Made by a program: the position numbers and the translations under genes | In this document: piece by piece, positions 56,111 to 64,000 of the stretch | How positions within the stretch are numbered: the first letter of the stretch is position 1 | Layout: every line of letters starts with the position of its first letter | The notes under the pieces: generated by a model | Databases searched by the model: none | What the model was told of the DNA's origin: nothing | The model's input: the letters and a program-made list of their open reading frames with translations, nothing else | Assembly (NCBI GenBank): GCA_049487715.1 | Contig: CP150546.1 | Location: 248,001-312,000 of the forward strand | DNA length: 64,000 nucleotides | Reading direction: 5' to 3' | From: Pycnococcus provasolii | Taxonomy: Eukaryota > Chlorophyta > Pseudoscourfieldiophyceae > Pseudoscourfieldiales

Positions 56111-56197
56111 CCACCTCCCCCTGTGGTTTTTCTCTCGTGGTGGGTGTGTTTTTCTCCCCTGCTGAAGGAATCCGTCTCATCATTTCCCAAACTAACT

Positions 56198-58573
56198 ATG
56201 TCCGCCTCAGCCTCTCCTGATGAGCAGCAGCCAGCCTCGGCATCGGCCTCTGCTCCTGCCTCTGCTCCTGCCTCTGCTGAACCCTTGGTCTCTGGTCGCT
56301 CTTCGCGCTCGTTGTCGCGATCACGCAGTGACCGGTCACTTAGCGACCGGTCACTGAGCGACAGGTCGATTCCTCGCAGTGATGATGGTGGTGATGATGA
56401 AGAAGGTGATGGTGGTGATGGGGACGAAGGTGATGAACACGCTAACTTTAGGGGTGATGATGGTGACGCTGGCGGGGACGAGCCTGACGAATACAGATTC
56501 AGTGACGACGACGACGACGACTCGTCATTCGAAGACCTCGACGACTCCTCGCTAGGAGATGACGACGACGTGTTATGGGACGTCGACGACGACGTCGACG
56601 ATACGAACGTCGACGACTCGGGCGACGACGACGACGACGACGACGACGACTCGGGCGAGGACGACCCGGACGAACGCGACCGCGCGGATGCGCAGAGAAT
56701 ACCCGTGTTTCCCGCAGGACACGACAGGAGACGAGACGCACCAACCTTGGACAACAACCAAACGTACGCGTTCGACGACGTCGCGTACGTCGCCACAGGA
56801 CCAAACACGGGAACGTCGTCAATCTCCACGTGCGCGTGCTTGCCACACTACCAGACGGCGGACGCGCTGCACTACAGATACCACGCTGCAGAAGATGCTG
56901 ACGAGCTGACTGTCATCGACAGCCCGGAGGTGTTTCAGCACAGATTCATCACGCGAGTCGCCGTCTACCAAAACAAGGCAAGAGCCGGCTCGCTTGACTG
57001 GAAGGTGGCATGCGAGTGCCGCCTCTCCATCAGCGCATATTCTGTCAGCCGGTCGGAGGACGGACGCTTCATGGCGATTGGTGGCGACAACGGCATGGTT
57101 GGACTGTGCCAAATGTCCTACAACAACAACGACAATGGCGAACCTCCATCGTCGTCGTCAGGGGGCGGCAACACGAGCAGTCCCACCCTGACTGTCATCG
57201 CGTACCTGCGCTTTGGACACACCATCACCACCATGTGCAACAGCCTTCGTTTCGGATCCTTTCTCGGGGTCGAGCGCCTTTACGTCGCATCTCAGGATGG
57301 TGTCGTCGCGCTCTTCGGCGTGCCGGCTGAACTCGACGAGGAAATCCCGCCAATGGAAACCGGGTCTGCGCTGGCGGCACATGGCGATCCATCGGTGGTT
57401 CTTGGTCGAGATAATATGCGACGCGAGCGCGCGCGGTCACTCGGACGAGCGATTGCCGGGGAGGAGACGCCAATTCCCGCGATTGAGGGCATGATTTCAA
57501 CGTGCTTGCAGACGTTCACCCTGACAACGAGACACTCCGGCTCGAGACTCATGCTTGCGGCTGCTGCGATTCTGCTCGAAGACCAGCACCTGAACTGCGC
57601 GGAGCCAGTGCCAAGCACGGCCGACAACTCGCTCGTCGGTCGATTTGTTGCGGTGGTGTGCGATGAGCCGATGGTCTGGATCCTAAGCCTCGCGGGCAGT
57701 GCTGCCGTGCTTGACGAGCACGCTAGCAGCGTCGACGACGATCGTCCTGATCCGTGGACGCAAAAGCTTGATTATCCGACGCGGCCTTCCCCCTCGCACG
57801 TGACTTTCTACGGCTCGGGCAAGGATCGTGCTGACGGCTGCCAGTACTGCAAGTGGAGCCCGGACGCTCGCTTTCTTACCGCATGCTGCGACAAAAGAGG
57901 AACGTGCGCCGTTTGGCGAGTGCGCCTATCGCCTGATGGGAGATGTCAAGCAAGTCTCGTCGCGGCGCTCGCTTCCGATGGCCCCATGCTGCCCGCAGCA
58001 TACCACCCTGGCATGCCCGACGTGGTTCTGTGCGCGGAGGAGAGATGGCGCCTCTGGAGCTTTTCGGCGGAATCTATGCTCACCTCGACTTCGGATGAAA
58101 CGCGCTTCCCAACGCCAAAGGCGAAGCAGCTGACGTTTCTGCCGCTCATCAAGCCACCCGACGCGCATGCCATGAACGCGCGTATTCGGTTCAACTCGCG
58201 CGGATTTCGCATCACGGGTCTTGCACCGTTCCTAGCGCGGGGCCGACAGAGCCGCGACGCGCCGTTCCTGGCGGTTTCCACAGAGACGGGCATCTGGTGC
58301 GTTGCGCTTCTCCCTCACGTTTGGACGCCCGAGGTTCATCACCGCTACCCTCGTCGTTTCCGCGATGCCGTCCGCGAGCTGCTGACGATTCACACTCACA
58401 GCAAGTCACGTCTCACCACATCTGACCTCCCTTCCGTGACCGAGTCCGTGCGCGCGTTCGACCGTCTTCCTCGCGAGGTTTTGCATCGTGTTTTTGCGTG
58501 TCTAAGCCTTCCTGCGTGTGCGTGGACGGGTGAACCTCCCGAATCCCCGGGTGTTGTTGCTGACGAAGCATGA
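56198..58573 (+). CDS. Acidic WD/beta-propeller-like protein with F-box-like C-terminus
   Basis: A 791-residue protein. Residues 25-190 are Ser/Arg then extremely Asp-rich (long runs of Asp encoded by GAC repeats). A propeller-like domain follows (about 210-740): SVSRSEDGRFMAIGGDNGMV, then YCKWSPDARFLTACCDKRGT and CAVWRV, and AAYHPGMPDVVLCAEERWRL. These read as WD-type blades of the DUF2415-like group. The last 40 residues, AFDRLPREVLHRVFACLSLP, look like an F-box, which would link it to an SCF ubiquitin ligase; a propeller before an F-box is an uncommon order. The acidic N-terminus might bind histones. Both roles are inference. The ATG at 56198 replaces a GTG frame start. Confidence 0.7.
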   Translation: MSASASPDEQQPASASASAPASAPASAEPLVSGRSSRSLSRSRSDRSLSDRSLSDRSIPRSDDGGDDEEGDGGDGDEGDEHANFRGDDGDAGGDEPDEYRFSDDDDDDSSFEDLDDSSLGDDDDVLWDVDDDVDDTNVDDSGDDDDDDDDDSGEDDPDERDRADAQRIPVFPAGHDRRRDAPTLDNNQTYAFDDVAYVATGPNTGTSSISTCACLPHYQTADALHYRYHAAEDADELTVIDSPEVFQHRFITRVAVYQNKARAGSLDWKVACECRLSISAYSVSRSEDGRFMAIGGDNGMVGLCQMSYNNNDNGEPPSSSSGGGNTSSPTLTVIAYLRFGHTITTMCNSLRFGSFLGVERLYVASQDGVVALFGVPAELDEEIPPMETGSALAAHGDPSVVLGRDNMRRERARSLGRAIAGEETPIPAIEGMISTCLQTFTLTTRHSGSRLMLAAAAILLEDQHLNCAEPVPSTADNSLVGRFVAVVCDEPMVWILSLAGSAAVLDEHASSVDDDRPDPWTQKLDYPTRPSPSHVTFYGSGKDRADGCQYCKWSPDARFLTACCDKRGTCAVWRVRLSPDGRCQASLVAALASDGPMLPAAYHPGMPDVVLCAEERWRLWSFSAESMLTSTSDETRFPTPKAKQLTFLPLIKPPDAHAMNARIRFNSRGFRITGLAPFLARGRQSRDAPFLAVSTETGIWCVALLPHVWTPEVHHRYPRRFRDAVRELLTIHTHSKSRLTTSDLPSVTESVRAFDRLPREVLHRVFACLSLPACAWTGEPPESPGVVADEA

Positions 58574-58620
58574 ATTGTAAGTAGACTAAGTACCAAAAAA
58601 TTGTTTGCAATAGTATTTGT

Positions 58621-59619
58621 TTATACGTCGACGCGTCCGAAGGGACCTGCCATACCATCGGGAGGGCCGAAGATGTTCAAGCCCCAGCCCTCAATGGTGC
58701 CGTCGCGTCGGAGCGCTAGCGAGTGAGCAACGCCTGCGCTGATCATGACGAAGTCACCTTTGACGCCGTCGGGGGGCGCCTGGCCGTACTCATTCCAGCC
58801 CCAGCACGCGACGCTGCCGTCGCGTCGTAGCGCTAGGGAGTGAGCAGTGCCTGCGCTGATCATGACGAAGTCACCTTTGACGCCTTCGGGAGGCGCCTGG
58901 CCGTCTTCGTTCCAGCCCCAGCACGCGACGCTGCCGTCGCGTCGTAGCGCCAGCGAGTGATCAGCACCCGCGTCGATTGCGACGAAGTCGCCTGGTATGC
59001 CGTCGGGAGGCGCCTGTTCGGAGCCGTTGTATCCCCAGCACGCGACACCACTGCCGTCGCGTCGCAGCGCTAGGGAGTGAGCGCCACCCGCCGCAATCAT
59101 GACAAAGTCACCCTCGACACCTTCGGGAGGCGCCTGACCCTCGTCGTTGTTGCCCCAGCACGCGACACCACTGCCGTCGCGTCGCAGTGCCATAGAGTGA
59201 GTTTGACCCGCCGCGATCTCGACAAAGTCACCATCGACACCTTCGGGAGGCGCCTGACCCTCGTCGTTGTCGCCCCAGCACACCACGCTCCCGTTGCGTA
59301 GCAACTGCAGGAAGTGAGTGTTACTCGCGGCGACACGTTCAATTAAGTCGCCGTTCACGCAGTCATTGTACGAACGTATAGGAATGTTTCGAATCATATC
59401 GGCGATTTTGCCCCAAATCACAGTTGTATCGTCGCGGCGAATTGCGACGGAGTACAATGCACCAGCGGCAAACATCCGAGGCATCCGCGCGATGCGCGTT
59501 CGCTCACACTCCCTGGTAATGCGTCGCTCGCGTTGCCACGGGAAGAAGACGAGCCTGAGGGCATCGTACGCCAGTGCGGCATGGGCGAGCAAGGTGACGC
59601 GACGCGTGTGCGGCGGCAT
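58621..59619 (-). CDS. RCC1-type repeat protein
   Basis: A 332-residue protein composed of about seven RCC1/BNR-type repeats of 36-39 residues after an N-terminal segment with basic and hydrophobic residues. The repeat reads HSLALRRDGSVACWGWNEDG followed by QAPPEGVKGDF and VMISAG. Seven blades make a full RCC1 propeller. Repeats are nearly identical in sequence, and the matching DNA repeats every 108-117 bases, so concerted evolution or recent expansion is likely. No GEF-specific residues of Ran RCC1 can be claimed; function is unknown. A short N-terminal hydrophobic part (VTLLAHAALAYDAL) is not a clear signal peptide. Confidence 0.8.
   Translation of the reverse strand: MPPHTRRVTLLAHAALAYDALRLVFFPWQRERRITRECERTRIARMPRMFAAGALYSVAIRRDDTTVIWGKIADMIRNIPIRSYNDCVNGDLIERVAASNTHFLQLLRNGSVVCWGDNDEGQAPPEGVDGDFVEIAAGQTHSMALRRDGSGVACWGNNDEGQAPPEGVEGDFVMIAAGGAHSLALRRDGSGVACWGYNGSEQAPPDGIPGDFVAIDAGADHSLALRRDGSVACWGWNEDGQAPPEGVKGDFVMISAGTAHSLALRRDGSVACWGWNEYGQAPPDGVKGDFVMISAGVAHSLALRRDGTIEGWGLNIFGPPDGMAGPFGRVDV
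58650..59480 (-). repeat. Coding tandem repeats of 108-117 bp in the RCC1-like gene
   Basis: About seven imperfect copies marked by CCGTCGCGTCG(T/C)AGCGC and TCGGGAGGCGCCTG. They encode the propeller blades. Confidence 0.8.
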
Positions 59620-59831
59620 GAAAGTGAAATTGACAGGTATTGGTCACAAAAAAGCGCAAAGCAGACGTGCAAAGCAGGCCTCACTCCGAACTCCGAGAAA
59701 GCAGATATCATAGCTGACTCAAAACCAGGTACTCAAAACCCCAACCAGAAACAAGGAAAGCAAAACCCGAACGATTCGTCCGCGCATTTGGTTGATTAAA
59801 GTTTACCAAATCGATCCGGCCGTAGGTGCCG

Positions 59832-61040
59832 ATGGCGGCTAAGCTGTGCCTGCGCCGCCTGCAGAAGGAGATGCGCGCGTACCACGACGCGCCGCCCGCG
59901 TACTGCCCGTGCGTGCACGTCGACGAGTCGGACATACACGTGTGGTACTTCGTCCTCGAAGGACCGCCGTCAACGCCGTACCACCTAGGCACGTACGTCG
60001 GCAAACTCGTCTTCCCCCCCAACTACCCATTCGCACCGCCAGCCATCTCCATGCTCACGCCTTCCGGTCGGTTTGCCACGCAAACGCGCCTCTGCCTATC
60101 CATGTCAGACTTTCACCCGGAGTCATGGAACCCGCTCTGGTCCGTTGCATCAATAGTGCAGGGAGTGCTCTCCTTCATGGTACAGGACGATGTCACGACG
60201 GGCGCCGTCGAAACGACTGAGGAGGAGAAGCTCAATCTCGCACGCGGCAGCCTTGAACACTGCCAAACGAACGGCCTAACGCGTAATCTGTTTCCTGAAT
60301 ACTATAAGGAGCGCGCAGTTGCCGTCGAGAAGCAGCGTTCGGCAGAGAAGGAGGACGGCTGCGGTGACGCAACCACCACTGACATCGATACGTACGCCGA
60401 CGTCGTAAAGGCAGCAGCGGCTGTGCGCACGGCGGCTGCAAAGGGTGAAGCTAGCGTTGCGCTCCGCCAGCTGGCCGCTTCCTTGCAAATAGAGTCTGAC
60501 GATGCGATCTCCGCCGACACGCTGGCGGAAGCCATCAAGCGCGTTCCTGGCCAAGACGAGGCGGTATCTTCTGCGGCGGCTGAAGCATACCTCTGCTTGG
60601 GCGACTTGGACGCGGCATCATGTGTTGCGCCGCAAGGCAACGGCTCAGATGAACGCAATGTAGACGCGACGATGACATCTGATGATGACGACGATGATGA
60701 TGCTTCATGCGCACGAAGATGGAACGCTTCTATAGACAACTTCATCGCAAGCGGCCCAACGACGACGCGCGCCTGGCTGTCTGAAGTAGCTCGTCTGAAG
60801 GAGGAGGCAAACGCGAAGTATGCCGCGAAGGACTACGATGCTGCCATCTCTGCATTTGAAAACGCGGTGGCATACTGCCCCATCTACAGTGCCTTATACT
60901 CAAACATGGCTGCCGCCTTTGCGCTTTCTAAAAAGCACGCCGAGGCTGTGGCAGCGTGTGACGTCGCATTGCGTCTCAACCCGTCTTACGAAAAGGCTCA
61001 GCAACGACGCGCAATCAGCCAGAAGAAACTTGGCACATGA
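59832..61040 (+). CDS. Ubiquitin-conjugating E2 (UBC6/UBE2J-like) fused to a chaperone-type TPR domain
   Basis: A 402-residue protein. Residues 1-165 are an E2 of the UBC6/UBE2J group: MAAKLCLRRLQKEM, GTYVGKLVFPPNYPFAPPAI, then TRLCLSMSDFHPESWNP with catalytic Cys88, the group-specific form of the active site. Normal members end in a tail-anchor helix in the ER; none is seen here. Instead an acidic helical linker leads to a C-terminal TPR domain (about 322-402) with Lys323, Asn327, Asn358, Lys388 and Arg392. These are all five carboxylate-clamp residues of Hop-type TPRs, at the same spacing (4, 31, 30, 4). Such clamps bind the EEVD ends of Hsp70/Hsp90. The fusion suggests chaperone-directed ubiquitination. 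The ATG at 59832 is used; the frame upstream begins with GTG. Confidence 0.88.
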   Translation: MAAKLCLRRLQKEMRAYHDAPPAYCPCVHVDESDIHVWYFVLEGPPSTPYHLGTYVGKLVFPPNYPFAPPAISMLTPSGRFATQTRLCLSMSDFHPESWNPLWSVASIVQGVLSFMVQDDVTTGAVETTEEEKLNLARGSLEHCQTNGLTRNLFPEYYKERAVAVEKQRSAEKEDGCGDATTTDIDTYADVVKAAAAVRTAAAKGEASVALRQLAASLQIESDDAISADTLAEAIKRVPGQDEAVSSAAAEAYLCLGDLDAASCVAPQGNGSDERNVDATMTSDDDDDDDASCARRWNASIDNFIASGPTTTRAWLSEVARLKEEANAKYAAKDYDAAISAFENAVAYCPIYSALYSNMAAAFALSKKHAEAVAACDVALRLNPSYEKAQQRRAISQKKLGT

Positions 61041-61086
61041 ACAACAGAATATGTTACCTTAGTAAGTACTACAATATAAATTTTCC

Positions 61087-62385
61087 TCATCTCCTTTTAT
61101 ACTCGCAAGCCTTGAGAGTTGGCCACGGCACGGCAGACTTTGCGCCGACGCCGGCATTCGCCTTCTTCTGGAAGATGAGCGTCACGAAAAAATCATTGGG
61201 CATCACCGCGGGTGTATTGGCGTGCAGATGCGTCACATTCACAAGTCCAAGATTGCGCTCGCAGGCGTGCACGAGGCTCGTGCCTTCCATGATTGCGCGC
61301 TTTGCAGCCTTTGCCTTCGCCTTGTTCGTTTTCGACGCAGAAGCGCCATCGTCGCGTTGCTGCTTCGTCGCCTCTGGGAATCGGCTGCGCACCTCGACGA
61401 TGTACACGTACCCGCCCGGCTTTGCGACGCGACACGCCTCTGTGATCGCCTTGGCGTAGTCCGTGCCCATGAGCGCAAGGCAGAATACGGCTACGTCGAC
61501 GCAGGCATCGTCGAGGAAGTCACGCAGATTGGCGATGTCCGCTGCGACAACACACGGTTTCGCGGTGAAGAGGTCGAAGGAGCGCACGTCCACGCCGACT
61601 GGACCAAGAGTTGCGTGCAGTTCTGCATCGCCGCATCCGAGGTCTGCGACAACAACCTTATCCTTTGCACGACGCGGGAGCACCACACCTTTCACGAACG
61701 CCGCGGCGGCGTGTGCAGGCCGTGCGGCGCCGCCTCCCGCCTTAGACGCAGGCCACTTGGCAGCCATTGCGCGGTATCCTTCGTGATACTCGGCAAAGAG
61801 TGACGTATCCCCCTGAAAGCGGCGCAGCGCCTCTGCGCCACTTGACGTGTACAGAAATTCATTCAGCTGTCGAAAGCGACCTCCAGCTAGCCGATTGCGC
61901 ATGGACGCCAGCATGGCGTCGAGACCTCCTTGCGACGACGCCTTTTTTGTCGTCGTTGGTGGCACCGTCGTCGTCGTCGCCTTTGTAGGCGCAGAGATCA
62001 CTGCCATCTCCAGTGCCTTGTTTGTCGTTGTCACGTGCGCCGCGGTCTTCTGCCTCTTCTTCTGATTGCTCTTCTGGTGACTGTGTGGCTGTGACGGCAA
62101 CGGTGCTGGCGGACTCGTGGCAATGGCGCTAGGCATCTCCTCCTCCTCCTTCTCCTCATCGAGGTGTCTCTTAAATTTGTTCTTGGACTTCTTTTTTTTG
62201 GTGATTGGCATCACCACTGACAACTCTGCATGAGGTAGCCGCAACGCGGGCGTATCCCACGCAGGCACATCCATGACGTCGTCGAAGAGTCGCGTTTTCG
62301 ACGCGTCTTCGAGGCTCGTTCGAGGCGCCTTCTTTTGCGCCTTCTTCGCGTCTTCGCGCGCCTTCGAAGCGGAAGCAGGAGGCAT
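61087..62385 (-). CDS. RRP8: Rrp8-type rRNA m1A methyltransferase
   Basis: A 432-residue nucleolar SAM-dependent methyltransferase resembling yeast Rrp8/human nucleomethylin, which makes m1A in 25S/28S rRNA. The catalytic half (about 180-432) has RNRLAGGRFRQLNEFLYTSS, FAEYHEGYRAMAAKWP, VVVADLGCGDAELHATLG, VRSFDLFTAKPCVVAADIA, VDVAVFCLALMGTDYA and GYVYIVEVRSRFPEA, all matching family blocks. The N-terminal half is Lys- and Ala-rich (KKKKSKNKFKRHLDE), as expected for a nucleolar protein. The ATG at 62385 is used; the frame upstream begins with a non-ATG codon. Confidence 0.92.
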   Translation of the reverse strand: MPPASASKAREDAKKAQKKAPRTSLEDASKTRLFDDVMDVPAWDTPALRLPHAELSVVMPITKKKKSKNKFKRHLDEEKEEEEMPSAIATSPPAPLPSQPHSHQKSNQKKRQKTAAHVTTTNKALEMAVISAPTKATTTTVPPTTTKKASSQGGLDAMLASMRNRLAGGRFRQLNEFLYTSSGAEALRRFQGDTSLFAEYHEGYRAMAAKWPASKAGGGAARPAHAAAAFVKGVVLPRRAKDKVVVADLGCGDAELHATLGPVGVDVRSFDLFTAKPCVVAADIANLRDFLDDACVDVAVFCLALMGTDYAKAITEACRVAKPGGYVYIVEVRSRFPEATKQQRDDGASASKTNKAKAKAAKRAIMEGTSLVHACERNLGLVNVTHLHANTPAVMPNDFFVTLIFQKKANAGVGAKSAVPWPTLKACEYKRR

Positions 62386-62610
62386 CGGACGCAGTGTGTG
62401 TAGCCGCCGCCGCCACCGCCGCCGCAAAATCTGCCAAGTCAGAAATCAGACTTCAGAACGGGGAAGGGAACCCCGAATTTCCCCAATGAAAACAGTCGAC
62501 CCCAGGGTGCGACCGTCACACATCAAACGATCAAAGAAAACGATGAAAATTGTGAGATACAATTGTGCATATTACAAGTATGATAGTACATTAAAGCCAT
62601 TGCCATTCAT

Positions 62611-64000
62611 TCAAACGACGCTCGTGTGGCCACACATATGGCACACAGCCTTCTGCAGGAGCTCACGCTCCTGCGCATACGTTCCCCCGCCGTTCATCGT
62701 GACCTCCTCAACGCATCGAACGCCGCCGCACCGCGCGCAGTCGGTTCCTCCGGGGACCATCGCGTCGTCATCCTTCTGAGCAGCCTCGGCGGCGGCACGC
62801 TTGCGCTTGCCATAACCGAGCGCCTCGGCAACGGCACTCGATGCCACCTCACTGCCACCGCCAATCACGCGCTCGCGCATGCTTTCATCCGACTTGAGGA
62901 ATGTCGCCAGGGCACGTGCATGCGCCTTAGCATCCTTCGGGTCGCGTGCAGGCAAGGCGGCGTGCAAACGTTGCGCAGCGGCATGCACCCTGGCATCCTT
63001 GCCGCCGCTCGCACCAAGCGACGATGCAAGGAAAGCAACAATCTTCTGATCCTCCGCAGCCTGACCCTCGCCAACGGCATCCACGAGAGCGCGCCACGTT
63101 CGCAATAGTGCGGATGCTGATGCGATCACATTTGTGTCCGTGTGTGCCCGACGAAGGCGCTTCACGGCGAACGCAAGGCGCGTACTCACAAGATCCTCGG
63201 TTGTGACTCTCCGCATTGCCGCACGACGCAGCAGGGCTAGCGCATGCTGTGGCGCCGCACCTTGCTCCGCTGCACGTGAAATGGCATCCGCGAGTGCGAG
63301 GAGCGGAGCAGAGCTGCTCGACGACAAGGAGGTGAGCATCTGCTGCGATGCCGCGCCCAAGCTGAGCTTGCTGCTTGTGCTGGCGCCGCCGCCCGCGCTG
63401 CGCCCTAGAGGAATCGTTGGCAGAGATACTCCACCAAGCCTCTCGCGAAGAGAAACGGCGCCGGTCCAGGTCACGTCCATGGAGTCAACGCGCGCGCACC
63501 ACCCTCGTGGCAAGCGTGCGCTAGTTGCGCCGCTCTGTTGCGCACGTGCAAGTTCGTCCTTTAGAGCGTCGCGGTAAGCGCGCGCCCAGCTTAGTGGCAG
63601 CTCGGGTGCCTGACATCGCAGCGCGAGACATGCCGAGATGTAATCAGCGACGGCTGCCTGAGCACGCGCGGCTCCTCCGTCATCACCAGGCGTTTCCAGC
63701 TCATCGTGTGCGCCACGAGCAACGGCCGTCCATCTTGCTGCCTCCATGGGCGTGAGATTCAGCGCACCTCCTATTGATGCACCGTGCGTAGCAGCCGCCC
63801 CTGCTGACGAAAGTGCGGCTAGTACGTGGCGAAGCGCACCCTCGAACGCACTTCTCTCCTTATTGCCCGAGCTATCGCCATCCGTGTGAAGTTCCGCCTC
63901 ATCGTAGAAGACAACGAACGAGTCGTAGATCGTGTCAATATCATTTGCGAAGTCAACGACGCAGGGTGTCGGTTTCGATCCCGCTCCCGTCGGCGGCTTC
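62611..64000 (-). CDS. TFIIS-like protein (partial, runs off the right edge)
   Basis: An open frame that continues without stop to base 64000, so the N-terminus lies outside the window (at least 462 residues visible). The edge part reads CVVDFANDIDTIYDSFVVFY. A helical TFIIS N-terminal (LW) domain is visible near TTEDLVSTRLAFAVKRLRRA, with LLRTW. The C-terminus is a zinc ribbon (CARCGG ... CHMCG). The TFIIS acidic hairpin (RSADE) that drives RNA cleavage is absent; the loop reads MNGGGTYAQERE. So it is TFIIS-like by LW domain plus ribbon, but cleavage stimulation is unlikely. Linker segments are Ala- and Ser-rich. An internal ATG at 63747 is not the true start. Confidence 0.72.
   Translation of the reverse strand, partial: KPPTGAGSKPTPCVVDFANDIDTIYDSFVVFYDEAELHTDGDSSGNKERSAFEGALRHVLAALSSAGAAATHGASIGGALNLTPMEAARWTAVARGAHDELETPGDDGGAARAQAAVADYISACLALRCQAPELPLSWARAYRDALKDELARAQQSGATSARLPRGWCARVDSMDVTWTGAVSLRERLGGVSLPTIPLGRSAGGGASTSSKLSLGAASQQMLTSLSSSSSAPLLALADAISRAAEQGAAPQHALALLRRAAMRRVTTEDLVSTRLAFAVKRLRRAHTDTNVIASASALLRTWRALVDAVGEGQAAEDQKIVAFLASSLGASGGKDARVHAAAQRLHAALPARDPKDAKAHARALATFLKSDESMRERVIGGGSEVASSAVAEALGYGKRKRAAAEAAQKDDDAMVPGGTDCARCGGVRCVEEVTMNGGGTYAQERELLQKAVCHMCGHTSVV

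Overview
The window is nuclear DNA from a gene-dense, intron-poor eukaryote, most likely a green alga of the prasinophyte or early-chlorophyte type. The lineage is inferred from gene content: a class A penicillin-binding protein (plastid peptidoglycan synthesis), a plastid-type phosphate translocator, Pro-rich (SPPPP) wall-type glycoprotein, GT29 sialyltransferase-like enzyme, SPX-VTC polyphosphate polymerase and a P3A H+-ATPase. About 26 protein genes fill 64 kb. Nearly all are single open frames; only the H+-ATPase shows clear GT-AG introns. No rRNA, tRNA, CRISPR, virus or intact transposon was seen.

Layout. 0.7-8 kb: Pro-rich membrane glycoprotein, pectin-acetylesterase/Notum-like hydrolase (-), prokaryotic-type cytochrome b561. 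8-16.5 kb: sugar transporter (-), MYND-finger protein (-), small hypothetical protein, RluA-type pseudouridine synthase (-), GPI-transamidase subunit GAA1. 16.5-20.5 kb: a receptor-L-like fragment, then a head-to-head pair of a VTC1-like DUF202 protein (-) and a VTC4-like SPX polyphosphate polymerase (+). 20.7-28 kb: fucosyltransferase-like enzyme (-), self-sufficient P450-reductase fusion, WGR-domain protein. 29-38 kb: sialyltransferase-like gene converging on a second glycosyltransferase, a coiled-coil protein, enoyl-CoA reductase, proline dehydrogenase (-). 38-45.6 kb: SprT/GCNA-like protease with acidic SIM-like repeats (-), class A PBP (-), then a 105-bp satellite array. 45.6-64 kb: ZPR1-like protein, RING-H2 membrane protein, H+-ATPase, phosphate translocator (-), nodulin-like MFS, profilin-like protein (-), acidic WD-like protein, RCC1-repeat protein (-), E2-TPR fusion, Rrp8 methyltransferase (-), and a TFIIS-like gene (-) running off the right edge.

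The genes are mostly unrelated housekeeping and membrane functions. Three groupings stand out: the divergent VTC pair (vacuolar polyphosphate), the cluster of secretory-pathway glycosyltransferases, and recurrent short telomere-like (CCCTAA/TTAGGG) tracts 10-180 bp upstream of several start codons. The most unusual protein is the ubiquitin E2 fused to a TPR domain that carries all five chaperone carboxylate-clamp residues at the Hop spacing.

Starts given here are the ATGs judged most likely; several open frames extend further upstream only through non-ATG codons. All function calls rest on motif recognition by eye, without database searches.
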